Assembly: GCA_903871775.1 (NCBI GenBank)
Contig: CAIQIA010000006.1
Span: 43,146 to 107,145, forward strand
Direction: 5' to 3'
Source: an uncultured cyanobacterium
GTDB lineage: Bacteria; Cyanobacteriota; Cyanobacteriia; PCC-6307; Cyanobiaceae
Length of the DNA: 64,000 nucleotides
Positions 9,012-19,323 of this stretch are shown in pieces. The position numbers and the translations under genes are program-made. The notes under the pieces are model-generated. The model did not search any database. It was given only the letters and a program-made list of their open reading frames with translations, and was not told the DNA's origin. Each line of letters begins with the position of its first letter. Within the stretch, counting starts at the first letter, position 1.

Positions 9012-9779
9012 ATGGGCTTCTTCGAACGACTCAGCCGCCTGTTCCGGGCCAACCTCAACGATCTGGTGAGCCGGGCCGAGGATCCCGTCAAGATCCTGGA
9101 TCAGTCGGTCGCCGACATGCAGGCGGACCTGATCAAGCTGCGCAGTGCCGTGGCCACCGCCATCGCCAGCCAGAAACGCATTCAGAACCAGGCCGAGCAG
9201 GCCGAGAGCCAGTCGCGCACCTGGTACGAGCGGGCCGAGCTGGCCCTGAAGAAGGGGGAGGAGGATCTGGCCCGGGAAGCCCTCAGCCGCCGCAAGACCT
9301 ACCAGGAGACGGCCACGGCCCTCAATGCCCAGCTGAGCAGCCAGACCACCCAGATCGACGCCCTCAAGAAGAACCTGATGGCGCTCGAGGGCAAGATCGC
9401 CGAGGCGCGCACCAAGAAGGACATGCTCAAGGCCCGGGCCCAGGCGGCCCAGGCCCAGGAGCAGCTCCAGGGTGCCGTCGGCGGACTCAGCACCGATTCC
9501 TCGATGGCGGCGTTCGAGCGCATGGAGGAGAAGGTTCAGGCCATGGAGGCCAGGGGCCAGGCCGCCGCTGAGCTGGCCGGCTCCGACCTCGAGAGCCGCT
9601 TTCAGAGCCTCGAGGCCGGTGGTGATGTGGATGCCGAGCTGGCTGCCCTCAAGGCCAGCCTCAACCACACCCCGGTGGCCCTGCCCGACGAGAGCCGCAA
9701 GCCCCAGCTGCAACCGGCCCAGGCGGCCGAGGTCGACCAGGAGCTGGAACAGCTCAAGCGCTCGATCGACAGCCTCTGA
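9012..9779 (+). CDS. vipp1: Vipp1/IM30 (PspA family) membrane-remodelling protein
   Basis: 255 residues beginning MGFFERLSRLFRANLNDLVS, the conserved amphipathic N-terminal helix of PspA/IM30. Nearly the whole protein is predicted coiled coil, and it has the C-terminal extension (about residues 220-255, ending in EQLKRSIDSL) that separates thylakoid Vipp1 from bacterial PspA. It forms ESCRT-III-like assemblies needed for thylakoid membrane formation and upkeep. No pspB/pspC partners are near. A thioredoxin gene follows 30 bases downstream. Confidence 0.93.
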   Translation: MGFFERLSRLFRANLNDLVSRAEDPVKILDQSVADMQADLIKLRSAVATAIASQKRIQNQAEQAESQSRTWYERAELALKKGEEDLAREALSRRKTYQETATALNAQLSSQTTQIDALKKNLMALEGKIAEARTKKDMLKARAQAAQAQEQLQGAVGGLSTDSSMAAFERMEEKVQAMEARGQAAAELAGSDLESRFQSLEAGGDVDAELAALKASLNHTPVALPDESRKPQLQPAQAAEVDQELEQLKRSIDSL

Positions 9780-9809
9780 CCGCCGACGGGCCCCCATAGG
9801 ATCGGTGCA

Positions 9810-10145
9810 GTGCTCTGCCCTGCTGTGGCTGTTCTGACCCTCACCGATGCCAACTTCCCGGAGCAGGTGCTGCAGGCCAGCGGCCCGGTGCTGGTTGACT
9901 TCTGGGCGCCCTGGTGCGGCCCCTGCCGGCTGGTGGCGCCCCTGATGGACTGGGCCAGCGAGACCTATGCCGGTCGCCTCACGGTCGGCAAGCTCGAGGT
10001 CGATGGCAATCCGCAGCAACGGGATGCCTTCAGGGTTCAGGGGATCCCCAGCCTGCTGATCTTCCGCGACGGCGCCGAGGTCGTCCGCCACGAGGGCGCC
10101 ATCACCCGACCCCAGCTGCAGGCGCTGCTGGATGCGCACCTCTGA
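9810..10145 (+). CDS. thioredoxin
   Basis: 111 residues with the active site WCGPC inside VDFWAPWCGPCRLVAPL and the cis-proline loop GIPSLLIF, a complete single thioredoxin fold with no signal peptide, so cytosolic dithiol-disulfide exchange is expected. I chose the GTG at 9810 because AGGA sits 8 bases upstream; a second in-frame GTG at 9825 is possible. The 3' end overlaps the next gene by 14 bases, suggesting co-transcription. Which thioredoxin class (m, x or other) it belongs to cannot be decided here. Confidence 0.9.
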   Translation: MLCPAVAVLTLTDANFPEQVLQASGPVLVDFWAPWCGPCRLVAPLMDWASETYAGRLTVGKLEVDGNPQQRDAFRVQGIPSLLIFRDGAEVVRHEGAITRPQLQALLDAHL

Positions 10146-11316
10146 TCGGCTGGAGGCCCTGGGGGCCGGTGTCTTCGCCCGCATGGACGGGCGCAAGCAG
10201 GCCTACGCCGCCTCGGCGGCCGCCGCCGGCAGCCCCCTGATCGATCTCTCCCTCGGCTCCACCGACCTGCAGCCGCCGCCGGCGGTGCTCGATGTCTTCG
10301 CCGGGGCCCTGCGGGAGCCGGCCAGTGCGGCCTACTGCCTGCAGGCGGGCACCCTCCCGTTCCGGGAGGCCGCAGCCGCCTGGGTGCAGCGCCGGTTCGG
10401 TGTCAGCGTCGATCCCCGCAGCGAGGTGCTGCTGCTGGTGGGTTCCCAGGAGGGCACGGCCCATCTGCCCCTGGCCCTGCTGAATCCCGGCGATGAAGCT
10501 CTGGTGCTGGATCCCTGCTACCCCAGCCACGGGGGCGGTGTGCTGCTGGCGGGGGGGCGGCTGCGGCGGCTGCGGCTCAGGGCCGACCAGGGCTGGCTGC
10601 CCCGCTGGGATCAGCTCAGCGACGCCGACTGGGAGCAGCTGCGGCTGCTGGTCTTCGGCTTTCCCCACAACCCCACGGCAACGGTGGGGGCGCAGGAGTG
10701 TCTTGACGAGGCCCTGGCCCGCACCCGTCGCCATGGGCTGGTGCTCGCCCACGACAACCCCTACGTCGACCTGGCCCTCGATGGGGAGGCCCCGGCCCTG
10801 CTGCGCTGCCCCCACTGGCGCGAGGGCGGCATCGAATTCTTCTCCCTCTCCAAGGCCTGGTGCCTCGGGGGCTTCCGGCTGGCCTTCGCCGTCGGAGCCG
10901 CGCCGCTGATCGAAGCTCTGGCGCGGGTCAAGGCCGTGATCGACTTCAACCAGTCCCTGGCCCTGCAGGCCGGCGCAGCGGCCGCCCTGCGGGACTGGCC
11001 TGACTGGTCCGGGCGGTTGCTGCCGATCTATCGCGCCCGGCGCGAGGCCATGGGTGAAGCCCTGGTCCAGGCCGGCTGGACCGTGCCGCCGCCGGGGATG
11101 GCGCTTTACCACTGGCTGCCGTTGCCGCCTGCGCTGCAGGCCCTCGGCAGCGAGGAGGCCGCCAGCCGGCTGCTGCAGCGCAGCGGCGTCGCCCTCACCC
11201 CCGGGGTGGGATTCGGACCTGGGGGCGAGGGCTGGCTGCGGCTGGCGCTGGTGCGGGAGGAGCCCGTGCTTCGGGACGCGGCCCGCCGCCTGGCGGCTGC
11301 GATCACCGGATGCTGA
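10132..11316 (+). CDS. class I/II PLP-dependent aminotransferase
   Basis: 394 residues of fold-type I aminotransferase. Seen are the substrate/cofactor motif FGFPHNPTA, the DNPYVDL segment that contacts the PLP ring, and the Schiff-base lysine in FSLSKAWCLGGFRLAF. This pattern is close to the LL-diaminopimelate aminotransferase/AlaC-like group, but many paralogues share it and dapL itself is normally longer in its N-terminal part, so I give no substrate. The gene starts within the 3' end of the thioredoxin gene. Confidence 0.85.
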   Translation: MRTSDRLEALGAGVFARMDGRKQAYAASAAAAGSPLIDLSLGSTDLQPPPAVLDVFAGALREPASAAYCLQAGTLPFREAAAAWVQRRFGVSVDPRSEVLLLVGSQEGTAHLPLALLNPGDEALVLDPCYPSHGGGVLLAGGRLRRLRLRADQGWLPRWDQLSDADWEQLRLLVFGFPHNPTATVGAQECLDEALARTRRHGLVLAHDNPYVDLALDGEAPALLRCPHWREGGIEFFSLSKAWCLGGFRLAFAVGAAPLIEALARVKAVIDFNQSLALQAGAAAALRDWPDWSGRLLPIYRARREAMGEALVQAGWTVPPPGMALYHWLPLPPALQALGSEEAASRLLQRSGVALTPGVGFGPGGEGWLRLALVREEPVLRDAARRLAAAITGC

Positions 11317-11404
11317 AAACAAGCTTGCGAGCGCAAAAACACGGCCGTCCAGGCTTCAGTCTTGGCTGAGACGCACGGGATCCCCGTGCACCGCGTTCCC
11401 GCCG

Positions 11405-11647
11405 ATGAACCTCTGGAGCCCCTGGCTTGATCCCGTCCGTTCCCTGCGGGGGGTCGACCCCGAGCGTTATGCGCTCACCATGGGAGAGAACCACGCCTAC
11501 CTCAGCCTCGGCGCTGAGCAGGCGATCGTGACCGTGGCCCGGCCCGACGAGGCCTACCAGTTCCACACCCACGAGCGGGCTGTGGCCACCGCCCGGCGCC
11601 TGCAGGCGGTATTGGCCCGTCCGGTGGATGTGGTCAAACTGCGTTGA
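11405..11647 (+). CDS. small conserved-looking hypothetical protein
   Basis: 80 residues starting MNLWSPWLDPVRSLRG and ending RPVDVVKLR. It is soluble, mildly basic, and has no motif I recognise. The gene is believable because coding composition is consistent, the start ATG follows an 88-base gap after the aminotransferase, and its TGA overlaps the biotin ligase start. Co-transcription with the downstream biotin ligase is likely. No function is proposed. Confidence 0.65.
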   Translation: MNLWSPWLDPVRSLRGVDPERYALTMGENHAYLSLGAEQAIVTVARPDEAYQFHTHERAVATARRLQAVLARPVDVVKLR

Positions 11648-12228
11648 CGGCCGGCGGCCGCCTGCGGGCCCGCTGGTCCCGACGGCGCCAAGGGCTGCTG
11701 CTGCCCTGGCGCCTGCGCCAGCTGCCCGTCTGTGCCAGCACAGAGGACGAGCTCAGCCGCTGGCTGGCCACCGGCGCCCAGGCTCCCCTGGCGGTGATCG
11801 CCCGGCGCCAGCGCTTCGGTCGCGGCCAGCACGGTCGCCGCTGGCAGTCGCCGGCGGGGGGGCTCTGGATCAGTGCCGCCCTGCCCTGGACGGCGCCGGC
11901 GCCGCCCCCCTCCGGTCTGCCGCTGCTGATGGCCGAGGCCCTGGCGGCGGAACTGGCGCCCCTGGGGCTGCCCCTGGTGATCAAGCCCCCCAACGATCTG
12001 ATGCTCGACGGCCGCAAGCTCGCCGGCATGCTGTCGGCGGTGGTGTGGCGGGGGAGAGTGGCGCGGCAGCTGCGCTTCGGCATCGGTCTCAATGGGCGCC
12101 ATCCGATGCCGGTCCCGGCGGTGAGCCTGCGGGACCGCCTGGGCAGCCGCTGTCCCCCCTGGCCTGACCTGGTGCTGCTGGGCCTGCGCGCCCTGGAGCG
12201 TTGTGGCCGCATGGCGGCCGGATCCTGA
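11644..12228 (+). CDS. birA: biotin--[acetyl-CoA-carboxylase] ligase
   Basis: 194 residues forming the catalytic BirA/LplA-type domain only: no N-terminal helix-turn-helix, so no repressor role. Diagnostic motifs are GRGQHGRRWQSP (adenylate/biotin loop) and KPPNDLMLDGRKLAGML (the KWPND motif and following Lys). It attaches biotin to AccB. The start appears to be TTG overlapping the upstream TGA; the next candidate start codons would cut into the fold. At 194 residues it is short for the family because the C-terminal domain is reduced. Confidence 0.85.
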   Translation: MTAGGRLRARWSRRRQGLLLPWRLRQLPVCASTEDELSRWLATGAQAPLAVIARRQRFGRGQHGRRWQSPAGGLWISAALPWTAPAPPPSGLPLLMAEALAAELAPLGLPLVIKPPNDLMLDGRKLAGMLSAVVWRGRVARQLRFGIGLNGRHPMPVPAVSLRDRLGSRCPPWPDLVLLGLRALERCGRMAAGS

Positions 12229-12251
12229 GACCCATCCGTCAGACTGGGGCC

Positions 12252-13268
12252 ATGATGGCCCCACGTCTTCTTCTGCTGCTCCCGCTGTTGCCGCTGCTCG
12301 CCCAGGTCGAGCCGGCACCGGTCGATGCCCCTGGGTTGGCGCCGCCGCCGGCGCCGGTGGCGATCGATCCGGCACCGCCAGTCGCACCGCCGGCGCCACC
12401 CGTCCGCTTTGACCGCTCCCTCGAAGACCTGGAGCGCCAGGGGGTGATCACCAACCGCGAACGGACCCGGCTCGAATCCGGTCCCGCCGCCGGTGTCGCC
12501 GGACGGCTGGCCTCCCCTGAGCGGGTGCAGTTCTGTGCCAGCGGTGCCCTCTCCCGCCGTGAATGCCAGGAGGGCTCCGTTGGCACAGACCCGAGTGGCC
12601 CTGCGGGCCATGACGCCGAGGGCCGACCCTTCCGCCTCAGTGCCGAAGGGCTGCCCCTGCCGCCGCTCACGGTGCCGGTCAGTGCCCTGCTCGTGGGGGG
12701 TGGGGGCAGTTTCTCCCTGTCGAACGTGCTGCGGGTCACGCCGCGGCCGGCACCGTTGCTGGGCAACGGCAACCGCCGGCTGCTCTTTCCCCTGATCGGC
12801 AGTGCCGTCACCACCAGTCCCTTCGGCTGGCGCCTGCATCCGGTGCTGGGCAGCCTGCTGCTCCACAGCGGCCGCGACCTGGCGGCCCCCGAGGGCACCC
12901 CAGTGGTGGCCACCCTGGATGGCACGGTGGTGAGTTCTGGTCTCGCCGGCGGTTACGGCCTCGCCATCGAGATCGAGCACGAGCGTCCCAGCCGCCGCAC
13001 CCTCTACGGCCACCTGTCGGAACTCTTCGTGCAGCCCGGCGAGCGGGTGCGCCAGGGTGAGGTCATCGGCCGGGTGGGCAGCACCGGCCTCAGCACCGGT
13101 CCCCACCTGCATTTCGAGGTGCGCGAGTCGACCTCTGACGGCTGGGTGGCCGTCGATCCGGGTGAGCTGGCGCCGAGCGTGGCCGAAGCCGCCCCCCGCG
13201 GTCAGCTGGTCGCCGAGCTGATGGATCAGCTGCTCCGCGGCATCGAGCGGCGGCCGCCTGCGGGCTAG
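12252..13268 (+). CDS. M23 (LytM) family peptidase, secreted
   Basis: 338 residues. A signal sequence ([18 protein letters not shown]) is followed by a Pro/Ala-rich linker and a middle region of unknown fold. The C-terminal M23 domain (about 190-310) has [14 protein letters not shown] (metal His and Asp) and the [10 protein letters not shown] motif. Such enzymes cut, or regulate cutting of, peptidoglycan cross-bridges in the periplasm. Its stop abuts the stop of the convergent ABC ATPase gene with no spacer. Confidence 0.87.
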   Translation: MMAPRLLLLLPLLPLLAQVEPAPVDAPGLAPPPAPVAIDPAPPVAPPAPPVRFDRSLEDLERQGVITNRERTRLESGPAAGVAGRLASPERVQFCASGALSRRECQEGSVGTDPSGPAGHDAEGRPFRLSAEGLPLPPLTVPVSALLVGGGGSFSLSNVLRVTPRPAPLLGNGNRRLLFPLIGSAVTTSPFGWRLHPVLGSLLLHSGRDLAAPEGTPVVATLDGTVVSSGLAGGYGLAIEIEHERPSRRTLYGHLSELFVQPGERVRQGEVIGRVGSTGLSTGPHLHFEVRESTSDGWVAVDPGELAPSVAEAAPRGQLVAELMDQLLRGIERRPPAG

Positions 13269-13940
13269 TCAGGCGGCGATCCGGCCGTCGCGAAAGCGCA
13301 GGATCCGTTCGGCCCGCTCGGCCACGTCGGCTTCGTGGGTCACCAGCATCACGGTGATGCCGTCGCGGTGGAGCTCATCGAAGATCGCGAGCACCTCCTC
13401 GGTCGTTTCCGAATCGAGGGCTCCGGTGGGTTCATCGGCCAGCAGCAGCGCCGGGCGGTTGATGATCGCCCGGGCGATGGCCACCCGCTGCTGCTGGCCG
13501 CCGCTGAGCTGGTTGGGGCGGTTGTGCAGCCGCTGGCCCAAGCCCACCCGTTCGAGGGCCTCGCAGGCCCGCCGCCGCCGCTCCGCCGCCGGCACCGCCG
13601 CGTAGACCATCGGCAGTTCGACGTTCTGCAGGGCGGTCAGATGGGGCAGCAGATGGAACTGCTGGAACACGAAGCCCAGGCACGTGTTGCGAAGACCGGC
13701 GAGGGCGTTGTCGTCGAGGTCGTTGATTCGTTGTCCCTGGAGGATGTATTCACCATCGGTGGGCCGATCGAGACAGCCGAGGATGTTCATCGCCGTGCTC
13801 TTGCCGGAGCCCGATGCTCCCATCACAGCCAGGTATTCGCCGGGCTGAACGGTGAGGTTGAGATCGTTGACCGCCCTCACCTCGGTGTCGCCGCTCCCGT
13901 AGATCTTGTAGACGTGCCGCAGCTCGGCCACCGGCTCCAT
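13269..13940 (-). CDS. MacB/LolD/DevA-type ABC transporter ATP-binding protein
   Basis: 223 residues with Walker [10 protein letters not shown], signature [14 protein letters not shown], Walker [13 protein letters not shown] and the H-loop in [11 protein letters not shown]. Length and motifs fit the MacB/LolD/DevA class that powers mechanotransmission exporters working on lipoproteins, glycolipids or drugs. No MacB-like permease is adjacent; the start lies 4 bases after the ndhB stop. A MacA/DevB-like adaptor is encoded far away at 54301-55512 on the same strand, but pairing the two is only a guess. Confidence 0.88.
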   Translation of the reverse strand: MEPVAELRHVYKIYGSGDTEVRAVNDLNLTVQPGEYLAVMGASGSGKSTAMNILGCLDRPTDGEYILQGQRINDLDDNALAGLRNTCLGFVFQQFHLLPHLTALQNVELPMVYAAVPAAERRRRACEALERVGLGQRLHNRPNQLSGGQQQRVAIARAIINRPALLLADEPTGALDSETTEEVLAIFDELHRDGITVMLVTHEADVAERAERILRFRDGRIAA

Positions 13941-13944
13941 GGCG

Positions 13945-15471
13945 TCAGGCCGGCGGCACGCTGGGGCCCTGGCTGATCAGGCTCTGGAGCAGGGGTGTGC
14001 CTTCCACAGCCTGGTTGGACCAGGTGAACAGCGGGTTGGAGAGCACACCGCCGATCGCCGTCACGGCCAGGCACACCAGCAGGGCGGCGCGCAGGGGCTG
14101 AAGACCCGGCTGCACCCAGGTGATGGCGGGGTAGCTCTTGACCACATCAGAGGCTTCCTGGGGTTCCTTCACCACCATCATCTTGATGACCGAGATGTAG
14201 TAGTAGATCGAAATCACCGATGTGAGCAGACCCACCACCACCAGCAGGTACTGGCCATCGGCCCAGCCGGCGAAGAACAGATAGATCTTTCCGAAGAAGC
14301 CCAGCATCGGCGGAATGCCACCAAGGGAAAGCAGACAGAGGCTCAGGGCCAGGGTGATCAGCGGATCCTTCTGGTAGAGGCCGGCGTAATCGGAGATACG
14401 GTCGCTGCCGGTGCGCAGGGAGAACAGGGTGATGCAGGCGAAGGCGCCCAGGTTCATGAACAGGTAGGCCGCCATGTAGAGCACCATCGCCGAGAAACCC
14501 TCCTGGGTTCCGCAGACGAGGCCGATCATCACGAAACCCGCCTGGCCGATGGAGCTGTAGGCGAGCATCCGCTTCATGCTGGTCTGGGCCAGGGCAACCA
14601 CGTTGCCGAGGGTCATGCTCAGCACCGCCAGCACGGTGAACAGCAGCTGCCACTGGGCTTCGAAGGCGCTGAAGCAGCCCACCAGCAGCCGCAGGGCGAG
14701 GGCGAAACCGGCGGCCTTGGACCCCACCGAGAGAAAGGCCACCACCGGGGTGGGGGATCCTTCATAAACATCTGGGGTCCACTGGTGGAAGGGCACCGCC
14801 GAGATCTTGAAGGCCACCGTCGCCAGTACGAACACCAGGGCCAGGGCGCTGAGGGGGGCCACCCCGGTCGCGGTGAGGGCCTCGGTGATGGAGGCGAGGT
14901 CGGTGCTGCCACCGCTGACCCCGTACAGCAGCGAGGTGCCGTACAGAAACACCGCTGCGGCGGCGGAACCCACCAGCAGGTACTTGAGGGCGGCCTCCGA
15001 TGAGCGGGCGTCGCGCTTCATGTAGCCCGACAGGAGGTAGCTGGAGACCGACAGGGTCTCGAGGGCCACGAAGATGCTCACCAGGTCGGTGGCACCGCAG
15101 AGCAGCATCGCGCCGATGGTGGCGGCCAGAAGAATCGAGGCGTATTCGCCCACGGGGGTTCCCGCCCGTTCGACGTAGCGCCAGCTGATCAGCAGGGACA
15201 GGAGGGTGGAGGTGGCGACCACGGCCCGGAAGGCCACCGCCAGGTTGTCGGCCAGAAAGGAGCCGAAGAACGACGGTGCCGCCGGCTGGTTCCATTGCAG
15301 GGCCAGCAGCACGAGGCTGGTGCCGAGCCCCAGATAGGTGAAGGGGGGCACGAAGCGGGCGGCGGTGCGTTCGCCGGCCAGGTCGGCCAGGAGGCAGGCG
15401 ATGAGCGCGACGAGGATCGCCGCCTCCGGCGCGATGGCGCCCGCGTTGAGGGACTGGGCGAGGGTGTCCAT
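13945..15471 (-). CDS. ndhB: NAD(P)H-quinone oxidoreductase subunit 2 (NdhB)
   Basis: 508 residues of antiporter-like NDH-1 subunit with about 14 hydrophobic helices. Conserved parts include the helix with [12 protein letters not shown], the proton-channel segment [18 protein letters not shown], and [16 protein letters not shown]. The start ATG at 15471 gives [16 protein letters not shown], matching the family N-terminus. NdhB is a membrane-arm subunit of the thylakoid NDH-1 complexes for respiration, cyclic electron flow and CO2 uptake. It is transcribed divergently from topA across 124 bases and probably together with the ABC ATPase behind it. Confidence 0.96.
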   Translation of the reverse strand: MDTLAQSLNAGAIAPEAAILVALIACLLADLAGERTAARFVPPFTYLGLGTSLVLLALQWNQPAAPSFFGSFLADNLAVAFRAVVATSTLLSLLISWRYVERAGTPVGEYASILLAATIGAMLLCGATDLVSIFVALETLSVSSYLLSGYMKRDARSSEAALKYLLVGSAAAAVFLYGTSLLYGVSGGSTDLASITEALTATGVAPLSALALVFVLATVAFKISAVPFHQWTPDVYEGSPTPVVAFLSVGSKAAGFALALRLLVGCFSAFEAQWQLLFTVLAVLSMTLGNVVALAQTSMKRMLAYSSIGQAGFVMIGLVCGTQEGFSAMVLYMAAYLFMNLGAFACITLFSLRTGSDRISDYAGLYQKDPLITLALSLCLLSLGGIPPMLGFFGKIYLFFAGWADGQYLLVVVGLLTSVISIYYYISVIKMMVVKEPQEASDVVKSYPAITWVQPGLQPLRAALLVCLAVTAIGGVLSNPLFTWSNQAVEGTPLLQSLISQGPSVPPA

Positions 15472-15536
15472 GGCGGCGGTGTCGGTCGGGTGCGGCGCTC
15501 GGCCGAACATGAGCGTGCCGGGATCGTAGCGGTGTC

Positions 15537-15554
15537 GCCCCGTCGGTTCGGGGC
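15537..15554. promoter_or_regulatory. GC-rich hairpin in the ndhB-topA divergent promoter region
   Basis: A perfect 6-bp inverted repeat (GCCCCG, loop TCGGTT, CGGGGC) lies 41 bases upstream of the topA GTG and 65 bases upstream of ndhB. It may be a supercoiling-sensitive or leader hairpin, or chance in GC-rich DNA; no run of T follows, so it is not a terminator. Confidence 0.25.
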
Positions 15555-15595
15555 CTACCCTTCGGGATCGAGGTTCCTCCCTGAGCCAGCGGCCT

Positions 15596-18259
15596 GTGCC
15601 CCACACCCTCGTCATCGTCGAGAGTCCCACCAAGGCCCGGACGATCCGCGGTTTCCTTCCGCGCACCTTCCGCGTCGAGGCTTCGATGGGGCACGTGCGG
15701 GATCTGCCCAACAGCGCCAGCGAGATCCCGGCCAGCCACAAAGGTGAGAAGTGGGCCAACCTCGGCGTGAACACCGCCGCCGACTTCGAACCGCTCTACG
15801 TGGTTCCCAAGGACAAGAAGAAGGTCGTCAAAGAGCTCAAGGACGCCCTCAAGGGCGCCGACCGCCTGCTGCTGGCGACGGACGAAGACCGCGAAGGTGA
15901 GTCGATCAGCTGGCATCTGCTGCAGCTGCTGCAGCCCAAGGTGCCGGTGCAGCGGATGGTCTTTCACGAGATCACGGAGGAGGCGATCCAGCGGGCCCTC
16001 GACGAGACCCGTGAGCTGAACATGGAGCTCGTGCACGCCCAGGAGACGCGCCGGATCCTGGATCGTCTGGTGGGTTACACCCTCTCGCCCCTGCTCTGGA
16101 AGAAGGTGGCCTGGGGGCTGTCCGCCGGCCGTGTCCAGTCGGTGGCCGTGCGCCTGCTGGTGCAGCGGGAGCGGGCCCGTCGCGCCTTCCGCAGCGGCAG
16201 CTACTGGGACCTCAAGGCCCGCCTCGACCATGGCGGTCTGGGGTTCGAAGCCCGGCTCACCCACCTGCGGGGTGAACGCATCGCCACCGGTGCCGACTTC
16301 GATGAGGCGACCGGCGCCATCAAGCAGGACCTGCAGGTGCGGCTGCTGAGCGAGGCCGACGCCCGCACCCTCCAGTCCGCCATCGAGGGAAGCCCCTGGA
16401 CCGTCGCGGAGGTCGAGGAGAAGCCCACGGTCCGCCGGCCGGCCCCTCCCTTCACCACCAGCACCCTGCAGCAGGAGGCCAACCGCAAGCTGCGGCTGTC
16501 GGCCCGCGAGACCATGCGCACCGCCCAGGGGCTCTACGAACGGGGCTTCATCACCTACATGCGCACCGATTCGGTGCATCTCAGCGAGCAGGCCATCGCC
16601 GCCGCCCGCGACTGTGTCCAGGAGCGTTACGGCAAGGATCACCTCAGCCCCCAGCCCCGGCAGTACACGACCCGGAGCCGCAATGCCCAGGAGGCCCACG
16701 AGGCGATCCGACCGGCGGGGTCGAGCTTCCGCAGCCCGGCGGAGACAGGGCTCGCCGGTCTTGACCTGGCCCTCTACGAGCTGATCTGGAAGCGCACGGT
16801 CGCCTCGCAGATGGCCGATGCCCGCCTGACGATGCTGGCGGTGCAGATCGATGTGGTCGACGCCCGCTTCCGGGCCTCCGGCAAGCGCATCGATTTCGCC
16901 GGCTTCTTCCGGGCCTATGTCGAGGGCAGCGATGACCCCGATGCGGCCCTCGAGGGTCAGGAGGTGCTGCTGCCGGCCCTCGCCGTGGGAGACCACCCCG
17001 CCTGCAGCGCCTGTGAGGCCCTCGGGCACCAGACCCAGCCACCGGCCCGCTACAGCGAGGCCGCCCTCGTCAAGGTGCTGGAGAAGGAGGGCATCGGCCG
17101 CCCCTCCACCTACGCCTCGATCATCGGCACGATCTGCGACCGCGGCTACGCCACCCTCCAGAACAACGCCCTGATTCCCAGCTTCACGGCCTTCGCTGTC
17201 ACAGCCCTGCTGGAGGAGCATTTCCCCGACCTGGTGGACCCGAGCTTCACCGCTCGCATGGAAAACACCCTCGACGAGATCTCGGACGGGTCCACCGACT
17301 GGCGTCCGTATCTCGACCGCTTCTACCGCGGCGACGAGGGGCTCGAGCAGCAGGTGGCCCGCCGGGAGGGAGACATCGATGCGACCGCCTTCCGCACCAT
17401 CAACCTGGAGGGGCTGCCCTGTGTGGTGCGCATCGGCCGTTTCGGCGCCTACCTCGAGGCCCGTCGTCCCGGGGAGGACGGTGAAGAGGAGCTGATCAAG
17501 GCGACCCTGCCCCAGGAGCTGACGCCGGCTGACCTCGACGGCCCCAAGGCCGAACTGCTGCTGCGCCAGAAGGCCGAAGGCCCCGAGAGCCTGGGGGTCG
17601 ACCCCGGCACGGGCGAGGCCGTCTATCTGCTCTTCGGCCAGTACGGGCCCTACGTGCAGCGGGGCCAGGTCAGTGACGACAACCCCAAGCCGCGTCGCGC
17701 TTCCCTTCCCAAGGGGACCAAACCCGAAGACCTGACCCTGGAGGCCGCCTGCGGACTGCTGCAGCTGCCGAGGGAGCTGGGCGAGCACCCCGAGGGGGGG
17801 CGGGTGCAGGCGGGGCTTGGGCGGTTCGGGGCCTATGTGGTGCACGACCGTGGCAAGGGCGAGAAGGATTACCGCTCGCTCAAGGCCGAGGACGACGTGC
17901 TGACCGTCGACCTTGAGCGCGCCCTCGAACTGCTGGCCATGCCGAAGCGGGGCCGCGGTGGCCGCACCGCCCTGCGGACCATCGGCTCCCATCCCGAGAG
18001 CGGCGAGCCTGTGGCCGTCTTCGACGGGCCCTATGGCCTGTATGTGAAGAGCGGCAAGGTCAATGCGTCCCTCCCCGAGGGCCGCACGGCCGAATCGATC
18101 GAGATGCCCGAGGCCCTGGAGCTGCTGGCGGCCAAGACCGCCGCCAAGGGTGGCGGACGCCGGACCACCAAGACCGCCGCGAAGCCGGCGGCCAAAGGCA
18201 CCCGCCGCCCGGCGGCCCGCAGCACCTCGAGCCGGAGCTCCAGCAGTGTCAAGGCCTGA
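15596..18259 (+). CDS. topA: DNA topoisomerase I
   Basis: 887 residues, GTG start. The Toprim domain begins at once ([14 protein letters not shown]), and the catalytic tyrosine is Tyr321 in FITYMRTDS. Instead of C4 zinc fingers, the C-terminal part has at least four topo-C repeats recognisable as [29 protein letters not shown] and [10 protein letters not shown], then a Lys/Ala/Ser-rich basic tail, as in other cyanobacteria. The enzyme relaxes negative supercoils. A lipoprotein gene overlaps its last 14 bases. Confidence 0.97.
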   Translation: MPHTLVIVESPTKARTIRGFLPRTFRVEASMGHVRDLPNSASEIPASHKGEKWANLGVNTAADFEPLYVVPKDKKKVVKELKDALKGADRLLLATDEDREGESISWHLLQLLQPKVPVQRMVFHEITEEAIQRALDETRELNMELVHAQETRRILDRLVGYTLSPLLWKKVAWGLSAGRVQSVAVRLLVQRERARRAFRSGSYWDLKARLDHGGLGFEARLTHLRGERIATGADFDEATGAIKQDLQVRLLSEADARTLQSAIEGSPWTVAEVEEKPTVRRPAPPFTTSTLQQEANRKLRLSARETMRTAQGLYERGFITYMRTDSVHLSEQAIAAARDCVQERYGKDHLSPQPRQYTTRSRNAQEAHEAIRPAGSSFRSPAETGLAGLDLALYELIWKRTVASQMADARLTMLAVQIDVVDARFRASGKRIDFAGFFRAYVEGSDDPDAALEGQEVLLPALAVGDHPACSACEALGHQTQPPARYSEAALVKVLEKEGIGRPSTYASIIGTICDRGYATLQNNALIPSFTAFAVTALLEEHFPDLVDPSFTARMENTLDEISDGSTDWRPYLDRFYRGDEGLEQQVARREGDIDATAFRTINLEGLPCVVRIGRFGAYLEARRPGEDGEEELIKATLPQELTPADLDGPKAELLLRQKAEGPESLGVDPGTGEAVYLLFGQYGPYVQRGQVSDDNPKPRRASLPKGTKPEDLTLEAACGLLQLPRELGEHPEGGRVQAGLGRFGAYVVHDRGKGEKDYRSLKAEDDVLTVDLERALELLAMPKRGRGGRTALRTIGSHPESGEPVAVFDGPYGLYVKSGKVNASLPEGRTAESIEMPEALELLAAKTAAKGGGRRTTKTAAKPAAKGTRRPAARSTSSRSSSSVKA

Positions 18260-18689
18260 GGTCCCAGGGGGGGGCCTGTGGCTGCTGGTGCTGCTGCTCG
18301 GCCTGGGCGGCTGCAGCGGCACCACCCTGGGCACCCGCCTCGGTGACAGTTTCGGCCCGGCGCCGGCAGCGGCTCCAACCCCGGCCCCGGCCCCACCGAA
18401 GGCCCCGGCCACGGCGCCGGCTGTGGTCGCCGCCCCAGCGACGGTGACCCCCACTCCCACCGCACCGGCCCCCACCCCCACCGCACCGGCCAAGGCCCCA
18501 GCACCGGCCAAGGCCCCAGACCCGGTGGCGACGGTTCCTTACCGCGTGGTGCTGCGCCTGCCCCGCACCGACCCCGCCGCCCCTGCCGAGGCCCTGACCC
18601 AGGCCCTGCGGGCCGCGGATCTGCCCTTTGAGGTCGAGACCATCGAGCGGCTGCCGACCGGGGATGAGGCCCCCACCCGTGCCCGCTGA
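18246..18689 (+). CDS. Pro/Ala-rich putative lipoprotein
   Basis: 147 residues from the GTG at 18246. A short hydrophobic signal ([13 protein letters not shown]) ends in a lipobox LGGC, so lipid modification by Lgt (encoded at 43925-44797) is expected. Residues about 35-100 are low-complexity Pro/Ala/Thr/Lys with repeated TAPAPT and KAPAPAK units, a likely extended linker. A small C-terminal domain ([13 protein letters not shown] to the end) could be an alpha-beta fold; no family recognised. The gene overlaps topA upstream and the DUF2232 gene downstream by 26 bases. Confidence 0.7.
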   Translation: MSRPEVPGGGLWLLVLLLGLGGCSGTTLGTRLGDSFGPAPAAAPTPAPAPPKAPATAPAVVAAPATVTPTPTAPAPTPTAPAKAPAPAKAPDPVATVPYRVVLRLPRTDPAAPAEALTQALRAADLPFEVETIERLPTGDEAPTRAR

Positions 18690-19323
18690 GGCGCGTCGTC
18701 GCGCCGCCCGGCGGCTGTCGGAAACGGCCTACCTGGCGGCCAGCACAGGATTGCTGTGGGTGGCCATCTACTACCTGCCGATCGGTGATGCCCTCTTCAG
18801 GCTGGCGATCCCGCTGCCCCTGGTGCTGCTGCAGATGCGCCAGGGGGGCCGGGCCGGCCTCGAGGGGGTGGCGGTGGCCGTGCTGCTGCTGGTGGTGCTC
18901 ATGGGGCCGGTGCGCGGGCCCCTGATGCTCTTTCCCTATGGCCTCCTGTCCCTCTGGCTGGGCTGGTGCTGGGGGCGGCGCCGCAGCTGGTGGATCTCCC
19001 TGGCCGGTGGGGTGCTCATCGGCGCCCTCGGCTTTCTGCTGCGGCTGATGGTGGTCTCGGTGCTGCTGGGGGAGAACCTCTGGGTGGTCATCACCACCGC
19101 CGCCGCCGGCATGCTCGACGGTCTGGCGGATCGTCTGCAGTGGAGCGGTGCCCCGGATCTGTTCCAGGTCGAGCTGATGGCGGTGCTGCTGGTGATGCTC
19201 CAGAACGTGGTCTATGTGGGCGCCCTGCATGCCGTGGCCCATTGGGTGTTCCCCCGACTGGGGCAGCCCCTGCCGCCGCCCCCGCCCGCGCTGCAGCCCC
19301 TGCTGAGCCTGGATGGCACCTGA
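18664..19323 (+). CDS. DUF2232 membrane protein
   Basis: 219 residues, mostly hydrophobic, with about six membrane helices, the first starting near residue 22. The layout and the PLPLVLLQMRQGGRAGL segment fit the DUF2232 family, an energy-coupling-factor-S-like membrane family of unknown role. I chose the ATG at 18664; an upstream in-frame start at 18628 would extend it further into the lipoprotein gene. Its end overlaps the CobT-like gene by 11 bases, so a link with cobamide metabolism or vitamin transport is possible but unproven. Confidence 0.75.
   Translation: MRPPPVPAEARRRAARRLSETAYLAASTGLLWVAIYYLPIGDALFRLAIPLPLVLLQMRQGGRAGLEGVAVAVLLLVVLMGPVRGPLMLFPYGLLSLWLGWCWGRRRSWWISLAGGVLIGALGFLLRLMVVSVLLGENLWVVITTAAAGMLDGLADRLQWSGAPDLFQVELMAVLLVMLQNVVYVGALHAVAHWVFPRLGQPLPPPPPALQPLLSLDGT

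Noticed and set aside
14762..18511. Minus-strand reading frame of over 1200 codons across topA and ndhB
   Set aside because: Low-complexity Gly/Ala/Val-rich translation antisense to topA, with no domain; topA itself has complete motifs.
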